Numbered from the stretch's first letter, positions 1 through 11,407 are shown. The stretch is DNA of 64,000 bases from Anabaena sp. 4-3 (GCF_001597745.1 NZ_LUHJ01000067.1:124001-188000); one strand, 5' to 3'. Program-made: numbers and translations. Notes: generated by a model not told the origin, from the sequence alone.

Positions 1-703
1 GGCTAACTATACCAACACAGTTATCTTGTGGCAGGTTTTTCAGGAGGTTGATTTCTTTGGTGTAGTCGTAGATATCTAAAGGAATCACCCGCACAGATTT
101 AGGTGCGGCGATCGCCTCCACATCATTGATAAAATAGCGACTGGTGACTACTGTTGCTGAGGTAGTTTTTTCTAGTACGGCGGCTAATTCTTCAATCGCT
201 ACCAATTGTACAGGGATTTGTAAGGTGTCTTCTAATTCATAAACCATTAAATCACCCACACCCATATCTTGAGAGGGTGCTGCCACCAATACCCGCGCAC
301 TACACCGCAACCGCCAGTCAATTTCTGCTAAAAATATCTCTCGCGCTTGATGCAGTGTACATCCTTGGCTGAGGAGTTGATCAAGGGCTTGCTGTAAAAC
401 CTCGGACGCTTCAGGATATTGTTTAGATATTGGTGATTGTAATCTACTACCACCTTCATGCCCTTGGGCGCGGACATAAATTCCTGAACCAGCCAAACTT
501 TCAACAAAACCATCTTCTTCGAGTTGACGATAAACTTTACTGATAGTATTGCGGTGTAATCCGGTTTGCATGGCTAAAGCCCTAGTGCTGGGTAACTTGT
601 ATCCGGGTGGATATTGCCGAGATGCGATCGCAAACCGAAGTTGATTAAATAGCTGGGTTGATGCGGGAATCTCACTGTCTGGCTGAATACGGAATTGAAT
701 CAT
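1..703 (-). CDS. GntR-family transcriptional regulator, 3' end outside window
   Basis: The first 234 codons of a one-domain-plus regulator are visible; the reading frame stays open to the window edge, so the C-terminus is missing. Residues about 10-75 form a GntR winged helix (PPGYKLPSTRALAMQTGLHR, then NTISKVYRQLEEDGFVE), the wing ending GSGIYVRA. The rest (from about residue 85) is an effector-type domain I cannot assign; it is not an aminotransferase (MocR) domain as far as seen. The ATG is chosen because AGGAG lies 7-8 bases upstream. It is divergent from the dienelactone hydrolase gene, with about 210 bases between them, so it may regulate that gene (inference). Family assignment is firm; ligand and targets are unknown. 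Confidence 0.85.
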   Translation of the reverse strand, partial: MIQFRIQPDSEIPASTQLFNQLRFAIASRQYPPGYKLPSTRALAMQTGLHRNTISKVYRQLEEDGFVESLAGSGIYVRAQGHEGGSRLQSPISKQYPEASEVLQQALDQLLSQGCTLHQAREIFLAEIDWRLRCSARVLVAAPSQDMGVGDLMVYELEDTLQIPVQLVAIEELAAVLEKTTSATVVTSRYFINDVEAIAAPKSVRVIPLDIYDYTKEINLLKNLPQDNCVGIVS

Positions 704-915
704 TCCCCAATCTCCTGAAAAATTTAAAATTGGGCATTGGGCATCGATGCACTGGGCATTCTTCCCTGCTTCCTTGTCTCCCTTGTCTTCCCATTCCCCA
801 CTCCCCATTCCCTGGATTTACTATGATTGGTAGTTGATATTTGCTTGGTAATGGACTAGAGATACTGGCATAGTTATATCAAATCACAGAGCTTGATCAC
901 ATACCAAGGCTAAAG

Positions 916-1668
916 ATGATGAATCAGCCAGTCTTAGAAACTAAAACCGTTAAAATCCCCAGCAATAACCTGCAAATAGCAGCTTATTTGGCACAGCCAC
1001 AAGCACCAGGAACTTACCCTGGTGTGGTAGTATTGCAAGAAATTTTTGGCGTGAATGAGCATATCCGCGACGTAACAGAACGAATTGCTAAATTAGGATA
1101 TGTGGCGCTCGCACCCGCACTGTTTCAACGTGTCGCCCCTGACTTTGAAACCGGCTATACTCCTGAAGATATTGAAATTGGCAGAAAATACGCTTGGGGA
1201 CAAACTCAAGCATCTGAATTATTAAGTGATATTCAAGCAGCCATTGACTATCTCAAAACCCTACCCCAAGTTAAACAAGATGGTTTTGGCTGCATCGGCT
1301 TTTGTTTTGGTGGTCATGTAGCATATCTTGCCGCCACTCTCTCAGACATTACAGCTACAGCTTCCTTCTACGGGGCTGGAATTCCCACCCGCACCCCAGG
1401 AGGCGACACACCTACCATTAGCCATACCTCAGAAATTACCGGTACAATCTATGTATTTTTTGGTACTAATGATGCCAGCATTCCCCCAGACCATGTAGCC
1501 CAGATGACAACAGAGTTAGAAAAATACAACATTTCTCATCGTGTGTTCCGCTACGATGGAGCTGACCACGGATTTTTCTGTGACCGTCGTGCCAGCTATA
1601 ATCCTCAAGCGGCGGCTGATGCTTGGCAGCAAGTTCAGCAACTATTTAGCAGTATGCTAACTGCATAG
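916..1668 (+). CDS. Dienelactone hydrolase family protein
   Basis: A 250-residue cytosolic alpha/beta hydrolase. The catalytic triad of the dienelactone hydrolase family is visible: nucleophile Cys130 in GFCFGG, Asp186 in GTNDASIP and His218 in GADHGFF, with the family Glu42 in LQEIFG that activates the cysteine. Length matches the family. The family hydrolyses carboxymethylenebutenolide-type lactones, but most bacterial members have no known physiological substrate, and no chlorocatechol pathway genes lie nearby, so the substrate here is open. Two ATGs in a row (916 and 919) are possible starts; no strong Shine-Dalgarno decides. The GntR gene upstream is divergent. Confidence 0.9.
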   Translation: MMNQPVLETKTVKIPSNNLQIAAYLAQPQAPGTYPGVVVLQEIFGVNEHIRDVTERIAKLGYVALAPALFQRVAPDFETGYTPEDIEIGRKYAWGQTQASELLSDIQAAIDYLKTLPQVKQDGFGCIGFCFGGHVAYLAATLSDITATASFYGAGIPTRTPGGDTPTISHTSEITGTIYVFFGTNDASIPPDHVAQMTTELEKYNISHRVFRYDGADHGFFCDRRASYNPQAAADAWQQVQQLFSSMLTA

Positions 1669-1736
1669 GGACTTTCTGGCAATACAACAGTTCCAGTGGT
1701 ATCGAATCAAATAATCATAATTTCCTGTCAATTGTC

Positions 1737-2639
1737 ATGAATTCCGAATCGAAAGTTTCTCAAAAAGCCAATTCGTCTTTTACAATGGACGATTTTGCTA
1801 AAGCATTAGAAAAACACGACTACCAGTTTCAAAAGGGACAAGTTGTTTCTGGCAAAGTGTTTCAACTTGACCCGGATGGGGCTTATGTTGATATTGGTGG
1901 CAAGTCGTCGGCTTTTATTCCCCGTGATGAGGCTTCTTTGAGAACTGTTACCGATTTGTCGGAGGTGTTACCCTTAAATGAGGTGTTAGAGTTTTTAATT
2001 GTCCGCGAACAGGATGCAGAGGGTCAAGTCACGCTTTCCCGTCGGCAATTAGAACTTCAGCAGATTTGGGATAAACTGGCGCAGATGCAAGAAAATTCCC
2101 AAACGGTGCAAGTGAGGGTAACAGGTGTAAATAAAGGTGGTGTGACTGTCGATTTGCAATCATTGCGGGGATTTATTCCGCGATCGCACTTGGCAGAACG
2201 TGATCACCTAGAAGCACTTAAAGGTCAAAGTCTCACGGTGGCTTTTTTAGAAGTAAACCGTCAAAATAAAAAACTGATTCTTTCCCAACGTTTAGCTGCT
2301 CGTTCTAGTAACTTTAACCTATTAGAAATTGGTCAGTTAGTAGCAGGTAAAGTTACAGCAATTAAACCTTTTGGTGTGTTTGTTGATATAGATGGTATCA
2401 GTGCTTTGCTGCACATCAAGCAAATCAGTCAAAAATTTATTGACTCTCTGGAAAAAGTTGTTCAAGTAGGTCAAGAAATTAAAGCTGTAATTATTGATTT
2501 GGATGAAGGTAAAGGTCGTGTTGCTATCTCTACCAGAGTGTTAGAAAATTTTCCTGGGGAAATCCTCGAAAATTTCGAGGAAGTCATGACTTCAGCAGAA
2601 GCACGCGCGCATCGAGCCGCCAATAAGATGAGCGAATAA
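1737..2639 (+). CDS. S1 RNA-binding domain protein, ribosomal protein S1 homologue
   Basis: A 300-residue protein with three S1 OB-fold repeats at about 33-103, 122-185 and 197-268, each with the typical G-x-V-xx-(I/V)xxxGAxVDIG-type core (QVVSGKVFQLDPDGAYVDIG; VRVTGVNKGGVTVDL; LVAGKVTAIKPFGVFVDIDG). Cyanobacteria have short S1 proteins of about 300-340 residues, often two paralogues; this one resembles the second type (rps1b/nbp1-like), so it may bind mRNA or act on the ribosome. There is no evident Shine-Dalgarno before the ATG, which is common for cyanobacterial S1 genes. The end of the frame runs close to the convergent diguanylate cyclase gene (about 40 bases apart, with HIP1 sites between). 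Paralogue identity is not certain. Confidence 0.88.
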   Translation: MNSESKVSQKANSSFTMDDFAKALEKHDYQFQKGQVVSGKVFQLDPDGAYVDIGGKSSAFIPRDEASLRTVTDLSEVLPLNEVLEFLIVREQDAEGQVTLSRRQLELQQIWDKLAQMQENSQTVQVRVTGVNKGGVTVDLQSLRGFIPRSHLAERDHLEALKGQSLTVAFLEVNRQNKKLILSQRLAARSSNFNLLEIGQLVAGKVTAIKPFGVFVDIDGISALLHIKQISQKFIDSLEKVVQVGQEIKAVIIDLDEGKGRVAISTRVLENFPGEILENFEEVMTSAEARAHRAANKMSE

Positions 2640-2679
2640 CATTGTAAAATTAACGGCGATCGCTAGCTCGCGATCGCCG

Positions 2680-3663
2680 CTAACATTCCGACTGCCATAA
2701 CAAAGCCTGAGATTTGGAGAGTTTTGTATATTGTTGACAGCGATCGCGTCCGGTAATTTTGGCTTGATATAATGCCCGATCCGCCTGATCAATAATTGCT
2801 TGAAAATCAGAATTTAGCTGTGGGATTTCGGTAGCTACTCCCGCACTCAAGGTAACATAATTACTAATCTGAGAACTGCTATGAGGAATTAACAACGCCC
2901 TCACAGATTCACAAATTGTCATAGCAATATGAACAGCACCTTGGGCATCGGTTCTAGGGAGAATCACGGCGAACTCTTCACCACCATAACGCGCCACTAA
3001 ATCCACAGAACGCTTGACACTATTTTTAATGGCTTGAGCAACTAATTGTAAACAGCGATCGCCTGCACGATGACCATAGGTATCATTGTATGCTTTGAAA
3101 AAATCCACATCACAAAGGACAAGAGACAAAGGTAGTTGCTCTCGCAGCATACACTGCCATTCTTGTAAACAATACTCTTCAAACCTGCGGCGGTTAGCTA
3201 CTTGCGTTAACTCATCAATTGTCACCAATCGTTGCAATTCCCGGTTAGCTGCTTCTAACTTGTGTTGTAGATGAGATTGTTGAATCAAGCGTTTTACCCT
3301 TTGACGCAACACCGGCCAATGAATCGGTTTAGTGACATAATCAATAGCACCAACTTCAAATGCACGGTCAACAGATTCTTGATCCTCCAATCCTGTAATC
3401 ATTAACACTGGTGTATGTTTGCTACTCTCTAGATTTTGCAAACTTGTACAGCACTCAAAACCATCCATATCTGGCATGATGGCATCTAGAAGAATTAAAT
3501 CTGGAGTCACTTTCTTTAAAACAGTTAAAGCTTGATTGCCATCTTGAGCTTCAACTGTTCTATAGCCCTCACATTGTAGAGACAGCCGCAGTTGTGCGCG
3601 AATGAAAGGTTCATCATCAACAATGAGAATTAAAGATTGATCTTCTTGAAAATCATTGTTCAT
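2680..3663 (-). CDS. Response regulator with diguanylate cyclase output domain (REC-GGDEF)
   Basis: A 327-residue two-domain protein. Receiver domain at about 11-125: acidic pair Asp16/Asp17, phosphoacceptor Asp60 in LLDAIMPDMDG, Thr90 and Lys112, so it should be phosphorylatable. A short helical linker (125-148) leads to a GGDEF domain (about 150-312) with an intact active site GGEEF at 227-231, predicted to make cyclic di-GMP from two GTP. An RxxD inhibitory site (Arg218-Asp221) sits five residues before GGEEF, so product inhibition is expected. It is preceded by the hybrid kinase gene: the kinase stop and this ATG are one base apart and the Shine-Dalgarno CAGGAG is inside the last kinase codons, so the two are translationally coupled and very probably partners. 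From memory it corresponds to All2874 of Anabaena PCC 7120, reported as a diguanylate cyclase affecting heterocyst development in high light. Confidence 0.93.
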   Translation of the reverse strand: MNNDFQEDQSLILIVDDEPFIRAQLRLSLQCEGYRTVEAQDGNQALTVLKKVTPDLILLDAIMPDMDGFECCTSLQNLESSKHTPVLMITGLEDQESVDRAFEVGAIDYVTKPIHWPVLRQRVKRLIQQSHLQHKLEAANRELQRLVTIDELTQVANRRRFEEYCLQEWQCMLREQLPLSLVLCDVDFFKAYNDTYGHRAGDRCLQLVAQAIKNSVKRSVDLVARYGGEEFAVILPRTDAQGAVHIAMTICESVRALLIPHSSSQISNYVTLSAGVATEIPQLNSDFQAIIDQADRALYQAKITGRDRCQQYTKLSKSQALLWQSEC

Positions 3664-3664
3664 A

Positions 3665-6600
3665 TCACTCCTGGCTCATTTCTCTTTGCAAAACCGCCTT
3701 AACTTGCTCATACTCTTGAGATAATTGTGAGTAGATTTCTGCCATTCCTGTCAAATTTTTGCTCCGTCCCTGATTTTCTAGCTGCTTGCAAAGTTGTGCC
3801 AATAATACAGCACCCACTGAGCCACTACTAGATTTGAATTTATGAGCCGTTTTCCAGAGGGTTTCGGCATCATTCGTATTTATCGCTACTTTAATATCTT
3901 GGATTAACCTGGGGGCTTCCGTCAGGTAACAATTAATTAATTCAGCAAATACTTTTGATTCACCTCCCAGCATTTTACGTAATTCTTTGAGTATACCAGT
4001 GTCTATTGTTTCCTGATTTACAAGATTTGTCTGGGAGAGCATCTGGTTTTGCTCACTGGTCTGTGCAGGGAGTTGCTGTTGAGAGAACAACTCATCGGTA
4101 GCAGAAGCGGTTGGCGCAGAGAGATTCTGAGGTGCTAAATTATAGTCACCGGGCTGATATTTGCGGAGAACTTTGGTTAATTCCTCGATTTGTAGGGGTT
4201 TTGTAATGTAGTCATTCATACCAGCAGCTAGACAAGCTTCGCGATCGCCGTGCATCGCATTGGCAGTCATGGCAATAATGTATGGACGATACCCCATTTC
4301 GCGGATGCGGCGACTGGTTTCTAGTCCATCCATTTCCGGCATATTCACATCCATCAACACCACATCGTAAGGTTGATGTTGCAAAGCTGCTAGCACTTCT
4401 AAGCCATTAGCTACCACATCTGCCCGATAACCCATTTTTTTCAGCATCAGTAAAGCCACTTTTTGATTAAGAACGATGTCCTCTGCTAACAAAATTCGCA
4501 ATGATATTTGCTGATTAATTTGGGGAGGATGAGCAACAGGAACACTAGCCCGCATCGGCTGATTTTCTAAAGCACGGGTCAGGACATGATACAGTTGAGA
4601 CTGTTTAATGGGTTTATGCAGATAGGCAACAACACCCAGTTGACTGCACTCGCTTTCAGGATTTAGCTCACCCCAAGATGTGAGCATGACTAAAGGTAAA
4701 TATTCATCACCAGAACGCTGGCGGATTTCCCGCGCCAAAGCGAGTCCGTCCATTTCTGGCATTTGCAGATCCAAAATAGCAATATCAAACTGTATCCCCT
4801 GCTCAAGTAAAGCTAAAGCAGCTGCACCGGATTCGGCTGTATAGGTTTGCATTTGCCAAAGCTGAGTTTGTAATTGCAGAATTTTGCGGTTAGTCGCATG
4901 ATTATCAACGACTAACAACCGCTTACCCCGCAGATGATTGGGGGCAGTTGCTGTCAATTCATTGGCATCTGCATCAGCCACCACTGGGGCAGTCATCGCA
5001 AAGTAAAAAATAGAACCAGGTTCAGCAAGGGTAGATAACACTGGCTGTTTAACTTGCCATTGGGGAGGGGGATTACCGCCAACACAGCCTTGACTTTCTA
5101 CCCAAAGATAACCACCCATCATCTCGCCTAAACGTTTGCTAATTACTAGCCCTAGTCCTGTACCTCCATATTTGCGCGTCATGGAAGCATCCGCTTGTAC
5201 AAAAGCTTGAAATAACCTCCCCATTTTATCTTTTGGGATGCCAATCCCTGTATCTTTAATAGTGAAGAGAATTTGACAGTAGTTTTTGGCTTTGTGAGTT
5301 GTCAGTGGCGCAGCACGTACAGACAGTACAACCTCGCCTTGTTCAGTAAACTTAATCGCATTGTTGAGTAAGTTCATGATGATTTGGCGCAGACGAGTTA
5401 AATCACCGACTATCTGGGTGGGAACTTGCGGATAAATTAGATAAGCCAGTTCAATATCTTTTTGGGCAGCTTTGGGAGCTAATAAATCAATTACTTGCTC
5501 TACACACTTTCTGAAGTCAAAAGCTTGGGCTTCTAGTTCTAACTTACCCGACTCAATTTTAGACAAATCTAAAATATCATTGATGATGGTGAGCAAAGCT
5601 TCGCTGCTAGTGAGGATAGTTTCGACAAAATCTTGTTGCTGGCTTGTCAATTCAGTATTTAGCAGTAGTTCCGTCATCCCAATTACCGCATTCATGGGGG
5701 TGCGAATTTCATGGCTCATCATTGCTAAAAATTCGCTTTTGGTGCGGTTAGCGGTTTCTGCTGCCCGTTTAGCCTGTTCTAAGGCAAAGTTTTTGACTGT
5801 GAGTTCTTCTCGTTGTCGGGTTTCTTGCTCTAGTAAATGAGCGTGGGCTAAGGCTATGCCCAACTGTGCGGCGACTGCTTCTAACAGTTCAATTTCTTCT
5901 GGAGTCCACTGTCGGAAATGCCTACACTGGTGTAAACCAATCGCACCATTGGGTTTTCCTTGATAAGAGGTGCGGATGGCTAACATGGACTTTAGCCCCA
6001 ATTGACTACAAATTTGGTAGACTGACTCAAGTAAGGGATCTTGGTAGACATTGGGAGAAGCGATCGCCCGATCATGGGACATTATTTCGATAATATGAGG
6101 GTTTCCCACCATCGGCACTTCCAATTTTTTCATTAAGCCAGGATGAGGTACAATGCTATACTCTGCGACTAGGGGAATCTGGGGAACTGGCTCACTAATG
6201 TAAGCATGAATCAGACAGCGATCAACTGCAAAAGCTTGCCCAATTTGAGTGGCAGCAGTCTCAAATATTTCTTGAGTGTCAAGACTTTGGCGAATTTTCT
6301 GGGTGATTTTTTCCAGCAACAATGTCCGGTTTAACTGTCTTTGCAGTGCTTCTTCGGCTCGTTTACGTGCGGTAATATCAATCGCAATTCCCCCCACTAG
6401 ACACTGTTCCCCTGGTGGATTGGCAATGGGAAATTTATACACTAAAAAATCTCGCACCTTACCGTTACAGGCTGGTACAGACTCCACAGCTTCAATCACT
6501 TTCTGGGTGCGCGCTACCCTGCGGATGGTATCAAGACAGGGTTGAGCAAATTGTGGTTGATAAAAGTCCACAATATTTTTACCGATGAGTTCTGATAGGG

Positions 6601-8797
6601 GTAATTTAAAAGCGCGCCGATACGTTTCGCTTAAATAAAGAATTGTGCCATTAGTATCTGTAATCCAAACAGGTGTAGGGCTATGATTCATGAATGCTTG
6701 GAAGCGTTCTTCACTCTGACGTAGTAATGTTTCTGCTTGTTTACGTTCAGTAATGTCACGATTTACACTAATAGTTGCAATAATCTGCCTCTGTTCATCT
6801 TGCAAGGCTACTATAGTAGTTTCACAAACTCCAGTGCTACCATCTTTGCGAATAAAGTTAATCTCACTTCTCCAGCGTCCATGTTGATTAATATCTTCCA
6901 GGATGGCAGCATTCAAAACTGTGTCTTTTTCAGATTGATGTAAAATGCTGATAGATTGTTCACAAATCTCGGCTTTGGTATAGCCAAAAATTCTCTCAGC
7001 CGCAGGATTCCAGTCTATAATTTTACCATCCAAATCAGTGATGATAACGGCATCATAGATATTGGCAAAGGTGAGGGCTTGCCGACGTAGTGCCATTTCT
7101 GCTGTTTGGCGATCGCTAATATCTGTTTGAATACCCAAAAAGTGGGTTAACTTACCTTGTTCGTCATAGATAGGAGAAATACTTAATTCGTTCCAAAATA
7201 AACTGCCATCTTTGCGGTAGTTTCGCAAAATCACTTTGCAATCCTTACCTAATTTTAGAGCTTGACGTAGTTCTGGTAGTGCTGATTGCCCTGTATCTGT
7301 ACCTTGCAAAAAGCGACAATTCCGCCCAATCACATCCTGAGCGCAGTAGCCAGTGATTTTTTCAAAGGCAGAGTTAACATAAATGATGGGATTATTCGCG
7401 AGTCTGGCATCGACAATCACAATGCCGTTAATCGTAGCCGCCAATGCCCTCTCCCGTAGTCTCAAGGTTTCTTCTACAAGTTTCAAGTCAGTAATATCAA
7501 ACATGAAACCCCTAAGTTTTACCGGGGTGTTGTCTGTTTGCACTATACTCACAATGTCTCGCAACCAGACAACTCTGCCGTCAGCTGCTAACATCCGATA
7601 TTCCATTTCGTGGTTTTCGCCTCTGAGAACTGCTTGTTGGCAAATACTCAAAGCCTTTTCTCTGTCATGGGGATGTAAATGATTAATCCAAAAATTTTCC
7701 TCATACCATTTTGCCACGGGATATTCTAATACAGTTTCGGCTTGTGGCCCCACATAGGTAAAACGCCAAGTTTGCAAGTCTAATTCCCAAGGGATAACTT
7801 TGACTGTTTCTATCAACTGTCGCCACCCCGTTTCACTGGCACGTAAAGCAATTTCTATTTGTTTTTGTGTTTCTATTGTTTGAGTTAGTTCTTGATTGAG
7901 GGCTGCTAGTTTAGTATTGTTGATTTTGCTAGCTTGGGTAAAATAAGTTAACAATGTGATTGCTCCCGCCGCTAATATTCCTGTCAACAATACAAATGTC
8001 GGTAGAGGTGTTTGCAAATCTCTGAGTAACTCAACAGTAGGATAAACTTCTAATTTCCAGTTGACTCCATACCAGTTAATGTCTAGATTCTGCTGCCATA
8101 ATGAATGCACTTTTGCTGGTAAATCTGAGCCGTAAATCAACTGTTGTTCGGCAAAGATTCTGATTTGATAACTTTGTGGTATCTGTAAAACCGAATTTAA
8201 TCGCCTGGGCGGCAACACTCCTAAAATAAACCCATTGAATTGATCTCCTTGCCACACAGGTACACAAGCTACAAATCCCTGCCCACCTTGTACAAGGTTA
8301 ATTGCAGTAGTTAAAGTAGTTTGCCGGCTGTTGCGTGCAGTTTCTACAGCAGTGTGCCGTCGCCATTCTTGCTTGAAGTCAAAATTTTGGCGAGCTTGGT
8401 TGTTGTTTGATGGTATAATCCAACGCACCTGACCAGAGGAATCAACCCTGGCGATCGCCTCATAGCCGGCGTAATCTTTCACATACGCTGCCGTCTCTAA
8501 TTCCCATTCTGCTTGGGGAATATCACTATACTGCCTATGTTTCCCTATCCCCTCTAAAGCCAAAATGCGAGTTTGTAGTTGAGTAATTAATTCTGTTTTG
8601 GTAGCTAGTGCCTGTTGTTGAATCAGCGTTTGAATGTTCAGTTGCTCTGCAACTAATAGCCTCTGCCATATTATTACCACTATCACCAAGATACTCACAC
8701 CCACCAGAAGCGGCAACAACCTCCGTATTCTCAGAGATTTTACATATTTATATATGTTATATTTGTGCTGCCTGTACACTGATTCATCCTCCAGCAC
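3665..8797 (-). CDS. Membrane-bound multi-PAS hybrid histidine kinase with two receivers and HPt
   Basis: A very large sensor (1710 residues). In order: membrane segment about 27-46; CHASE-like extracytoplasmic region 50-262; membrane segment about 266-287; four PAS/PAC units (about 320-440, 445-565, 570-690, 695-815); GAF domain (about 830-990); HisKA with phospho-His1029 in [11 protein letters not shown]; HATPase with N-box Asn1142/Asn1146, G1 DTGIGIP (1182-1188) and G2 GGTGLGL (1211-1217); receiver 1 with Asp1343; receiver 2 with Asp1483; C-terminal HPt with His1652 in [10 protein letters not shown]. All phosphorelay residues are present, so a His-Asp-His-Asp relay ending on the coupled REC-GGDEF protein is likely. 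The longest frame starts at a GTG; a second GTG at 8779 has GGAGG eight bases upstream and is the more probable start. Signal sensed is unknown. Confidence 0.93.
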   Translation of the reverse strand: MLEDESVYRQHKYNIYKYVKSLRIRRLLPLLVGVSILVIVVIIWQRLLVAEQLNIQTLIQQQALATKTELITQLQTRILALEGIGKHRQYSDIPQAEWELETAAYVKDYAGYEAIARVDSSGQVRWIIPSNNNQARQNFDFKQEWRRHTAVETARNSRQTTLTTAINLVQGGQGFVACVPVWQGDQFNGFILGVLPPRRLNSVLQIPQSYQIRIFAEQQLIYGSDLPAKVHSLWQQNLDINWYGVNWKLEVYPTVELLRDLQTPLPTFVLLTGILAAGAITLLTYFTQASKINNTKLAALNQELTQTIETQKQIEIALRASETGWRQLIETVKVIPWELDLQTWRFTYVGPQAETVLEYPVAKWYEENFWINHLHPHDREKALSICQQAVLRGENHEMEYRMLAADGRVVWLRDIVSIVQTDNTPVKLRGFMFDITDLKLVEETLRLRERALAATINGIVIVDARLANNPIIYVNSAFEKITGYCAQDVIGRNCRFLQGTDTGQSALPELRQALKLGKDCKVILRNYRKDGSLFWNELSISPIYDEQGKLTHFLGIQTDISDRQTAEMALRRQALTFANIYDAVIITDLDGKIIDWNPAAERIFGYTKAEICEQSISILHQSEKDTVLNAAILEDINQHGRWRSEINFIRKDGSTGVCETTIVALQDEQRQIIATISVNRDITERKQAETLLRQSEERFQAFMNHSPTPVWITDTNGTILYLSETYRRAFKLPLSELIGKNIVDFYQPQFAQPCLDTIRRVARTQKVIEAVESVPACNGKVRDFLVYKFPIANPPGEQCLVGGIAIDITARKRAEEALQRQLNRTLLLEKITQKIRQSLDTQEIFETAATQIGQAFAVDRCLIHAYISEPVPQIPLVAEYSIVPHPGLMKKLEVPMVGNPHIIEIMSHDRAIASPNVYQDPLLESVYQICSQLGLKSMLAIRTSYQGKPNGAIGLHQCRHFRQWTPEEIELLEAVAAQLGIALAHAHLLEQETRQREELTVKNFALEQAKRAAETANRTKSEFLAMMSHEIRTPMNAVIGMTELLLNTELTSQQQDFVETILTSSEALLTIINDILDLSKIESGKLELEAQAFDFRKCVEQVIDLLAPKAAQKDIELAYLIYPQVPTQIVGDLTRLRQIIMNLLNNAIKFTEQGEVVLSVRAAPLTTHKAKNYCQILFTIKDTGIGIPKDKMGRLFQAFVQADASMTRKYGGTGLGLVISKRLGEMMGGYLWVESQGCVGGNPPPQWQVKQPVLSTLAEPGSIFYFAMTAPVVADADANELTATAPNHLRGKRLLVVDNHATNRKILQLQTQLWQMQTYTAESGAAALALLEQGIQFDIAILDLQMPEMDGLALAREIRQRSGDEYLPLVMLTSWGELNPESECSQLGVVAYLHKPIKQSQLYHVLTRALENQPMRASVPVAHPPQINQQISLRILLAEDIVLNQKVALLMLKKMGYRADVVANGLEVLAALQHQPYDVVLMDVNMPEMDGLETSRRIREMGYRPYIIAMTANAMHGDREACLAAGMNDYITKPLQIEELTKVLRKYQPGDYNLAPQNLSAPTASATDELFSQQQLPAQTSEQNQMLSQTNLVNQETIDTGILKELRKMLGGESKVFAELINCYLTEAPRLIQDIKVAINTNDAETLWKTAHKFKSSSGSVGAVLLAQLCKQLENQGRSKNLTGMAEIYSQLSQEYEQVKAVLQREMSQE

Positions 8798-9223
8798 CTT
8801 CAGCTTTTTTTACATCATTTTTTTAAAGTAATAAAAAAAATGATAGCAAGGGGACAATTACGTAAATTTTCTTTCTCCATCACCTTGGATATAACTTGTT
8901 TTAGTTAATCTAATAATTTTATATTTATTTTCTATTTTTTGGTTTTTTTCTTGATAACTATAATTCTTATCTTTCTGCATGAATTACCCTTTTTTAGTAT
9001 GCTGACTGTACTAATTATAAGGGTATTAGCTTGATATTTTGCTTATTTGAATTAATACACTGTGGCAGTATATTTGTATGTTTATTATTTAGTTAGAGAA
9101 TAAAAATTATTTATATATATTTAATTTTGTTTTTCCACAACTACCAAAAGTAGTATATTTAGAACGAAATAAACCGGACTGTGCAAATGTAGGGGTTTAG
9201 CAATGCTAAAACCCTGACATTGA
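8798..9223. other. AT-rich intergenic region upstream of the hybrid kinase
   Basis: About 425 bases without a gene between the start of the hybrid kinase and the end of selO (both on the minus strand). It is strongly AT-rich with homopolymer T/A runs and must hold the kinase promoter, but no clear -35/-10 pair stands out. The only structured element is the short palindrome near its right end, given separately. Confidence 0.6.
9193..9214. repeat. Short palindromic dispersed repeat (GGGTTTAGCA type), copy 1
   Basis: Arms GGGTTTAGCA and TGCTAAA(A)CCC form a hairpin just after the selO stop codon. Essentially the same palindrome occurs just after the desaturase stop codon at 43806-43828. Position after a gene end suggests a transcript-end hairpin, but there is no T-run, so it is better described as a dispersed palindrome. 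Confidence 0.7.
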
Positions 9224-10681
9224 CTAACTTCTAGACTGAATTTTCTGGATTAACTCATAAAAAGGTTGCCAATTATCTGACTCAACAATTGGCTCCCAAA
9301 CCGATTCAATCACAGGTCTTAATAACACAGTCTGAGGATTGTAGTCAGACAGCGTTTGGGCAATACTCTCCATCTGCTCAGGAGCAAAATCATTTAAGAT
9401 TTTATGGTAGAGTATGCACCAATTATCAAAAACTGGTAATGCCCCAGATGCAGGTACACAGTCTGAAGTGTTGAGAATACAGCCTGGTTCATCTCTCCAC
9501 TTCATAGAAAAGGTGCGAGCCATTTCCGAGAAAAACTGATGATAACCGACTTGACTCTGCTGTAAAACTTGAATTGTTAAACTTAAAAGCTCATGCGCTT
9601 CGGGATGGGTTAACTGTTCAAACCCCAACTTTTTCAACATTAAAGTTTGGTATTCAGCATGATAATAATCGCTAAACTGTGCAAGTCCTGCTTCTAAGTC
9701 AGCTTCAGGGATAATAGCCTTTAAGGGTTGTTGCAGCATTTCCAGATTTAATTGACAAATACCTGGTTGATGAGCGTAACAGTAACGTTTGTAATAGTCG
9801 AAATATGCAGCCGTAAAATATGGGTCGTAAGTAGGAATAAATGCGTAAGGGCCATAGTCAAAGCTTTCTCCTGTAATTGACATATTGTCAGTATTTAGGA
9901 CTGCATGACAAAAACCCGCAGCCATCCACTGTGCAACCAGTTTGGCGACTCGTTGCACTAATTCAGCATAAAATAACGCATATTTATCTGCTTCATTCAT
10001 TAAGTTTCGATAATAATGCTCAATTACATGATCTAATAGCTTTTGAATTAAATCTGGACGATGTAAATAATGTAAACGCTCAAAAGTGCCAAACCGAATA
10101 TGAGAATTACTCATCCTCACCATCACAGATGAACGGGTAGGAGAAGGTTCATCACCACGCCACAGAGATAAACCAGTTTCAATCATGCTAAAACAGCGAG
10201 AGGTACGTACCCCCAACTGATGTAATGCTTCTGCTGCTAACACTTCTCGCACCCCACCCTTAAGTGTTAGCATCCCATCGCCACCACGAGAATAAGGAGT
10301 TCTACCAGAACCTTTAGTACCAAAGTCGTAAAGTTCGCCGTCAGTTCCACGTACTTGTCCGTACAAAAAGCCTCTACCATCACCTAATTGTGGATTATAT
10401 TCACCGAATTGATAACCGTGATAACGTAATGCTAGACATGGTTGACTGCCCTGAAATTTGCCGAAGGTGTTGATAAAATCTTCGTCGGTAACGGCTTGAG
10501 GGTTGAGTCGCAATTGAGGTAATAGTGCATCATTACGCCAGCGCAGAATGTGCTGTGGAAACTCTGCGGCTTTTACTTCGTCATAATAATCATCACCCAA
10601 GGATGCTAATGCTGGTTCATAGTTCAGGGTGAGAAAAGGATTGAGGGAATTTTCGGTATTGGGAGTTTCAGCCAAAGTCAT
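9224..10681 (-). CDS. selO: Protein adenylyltransferase SelO (YdiU/UPF0061 family)
   Basis: A 485-residue pseudokinase-fold enzyme that transfers AMP from ATP to Ser/Thr/Tyr of target proteins, linked in other organisms to oxidative stress. Recognisable family blocks: the N-terminal LNYEPAL, the loop [20 protein letters not shown] followed by [16 protein letters not shown], and NTDN...DYGPYAF, which carries the metal-binding Asn/Asp and the catalytic Asp of the family. No C-terminal selenocysteine or cysteine tail is seen: the protein ends IQKIQSRS. The ATG at 10681 is preferred over an upstream in-frame TTG at 10690; no strong Shine-Dalgarno exists for either. It stands alone, oriented away from the ABC importer operon. 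Confidence 0.92.
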   Translation of the reverse strand: MTLAETPNTENSLNPFLTLNYEPALASLGDDYYDEVKAAEFPQHILRWRNDALLPQLRLNPQAVTDEDFINTFGKFQGSQPCLALRYHGYQFGEYNPQLGDGRGFLYGQVRGTDGELYDFGTKGSGRTPYSRGGDGMLTLKGGVREVLAAEALHQLGVRTSRCFSMIETGLSLWRGDEPSPTRSSVMVRMSNSHIRFGTFERLHYLHRPDLIQKLLDHVIEHYYRNLMNEADKYALFYAELVQRVAKLVAQWMAAGFCHAVLNTDNMSITGESFDYGPYAFIPTYDPYFTAAYFDYYKRYCYAHQPGICQLNLEMLQQPLKAIIPEADLEAGLAQFSDYYHAEYQTLMLKKLGFEQLTHPEAHELLSLTIQVLQQSQVGYHQFFSEMARTFSMKWRDEPGCILNTSDCVPASGALPVFDNWCILYHKILNDFAPEQMESIAQTLSDYNPQTVLLRPVIESVWEPIVESDNWQPFYELIQKIQSRS

Positions 10682-11407
10682 TATCAGCAAAGGGTAATTG
10701 AGCCTTCCCTTAATGGTACATCTGGCAGCAACTCCGGCGTGAGTGGAAAAATCACATTTTTGAGGCTGAGGATAACTGTTAGGACTTACGCAAGTGTCAG
10801 ATTACAAGTGTCTTGTAGGCTGCGTCAGACTGTTTAAATACTGTCAATAAACGTATTTTTAATATCTGACGCACCCTACTAATATGCTAGAGAACAGTGG
10901 CTAGAGAAACAAACATCAGAAAAAAACAATAATTAAACCTATAGAGTTGAGTTGATAGTTAACATTAGTTTTCTCGTTTATATAATTGGCGACTAATATC
11001 TGCAATATATAAAGTTTATTGAAACAATAATTTGTCATGTGATTTCAATGGTCATCATTGATAATTCTTGATACATGGACAGCTACTAAGAGCTGAAAGA
11101 GTCAAAGATAAATTTTTTCTTATATCTCTAATCTAATATTTATTTAATAATTGCCTGTTCCGAGTCAACCAAATTGATATTTTTACCTGTAAACTGATTT
11201 CACTGACGAAATAAAGACGTTAGCAACCACCAAATAAAGCCATCAATTTACCAATAGTTAGTCATAAATAGCATTGCTGTAAAAAAGTCTTTGCTAGCAA
11301 CTAACCGCATATATTGACCAGTTTTATAACTGTTGCAAGAAACATCAAAGTTTACTTGCATAAATTTTTGTGCCTAAAAAAATTAAAACAATTGTTGAGG
11401 AGATGTT
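10682..11407. other. Long divergent intergenic region upstream of the ABC importer operon
   Basis: About 725 bases without a gene between selO (minus) and the importer operon (plus). It contains one small inverted-repeat element (10816-10879) and then about 500 AT-rich bases that should carry the operon promoter and its regulator sites. I looked for NtcA sites (GTA-N8-TAC) and for CmpR/CbbR-type TTA-N7/8-TAA boxes; none matched exactly (the nearest are TTA-N4-TAA near 11259 and TTA-N6-TAA near 11353). A good Shine-Dalgarno (GAGGAG) precedes the first gene. Confidence 0.6.
10816..10879. repeat. Small inverted-repeat element (MITE-like), TAGG-TGCGTCAGA ends
   Basis: A 64-base element bounded by TAGGCTGCGTCAGAC and, in inverted orientation, TCTGACGCACCCTA. 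The ends resemble those of other elements in this window (39116-39183, 59871-60074), which share TAGGGTG(T/C)GT outer ends. No coding capacity. Confidence 0.65.

Noticed and set aside
64-513. A 61-codon minus-strand frame inside the GntR gene
   Set aside because: It is in another frame of the regulator, whose own frame runs without stop from 703 to the window edge.
5472-7682. Several frames of 70-120 codons on the plus strand within the hybrid kinase
   Set aside because: Shadow frames of the kinase gene; the kinase domains are continuous and intact on the minus strand.
10900-11407. NtcA or CmpR binding sites upstream of the importer operon
   Set aside because: No GTA-N8-TAC and no TTA-N7/8-TAA with correct spacing was found; the nearest words have spacers of four and six.
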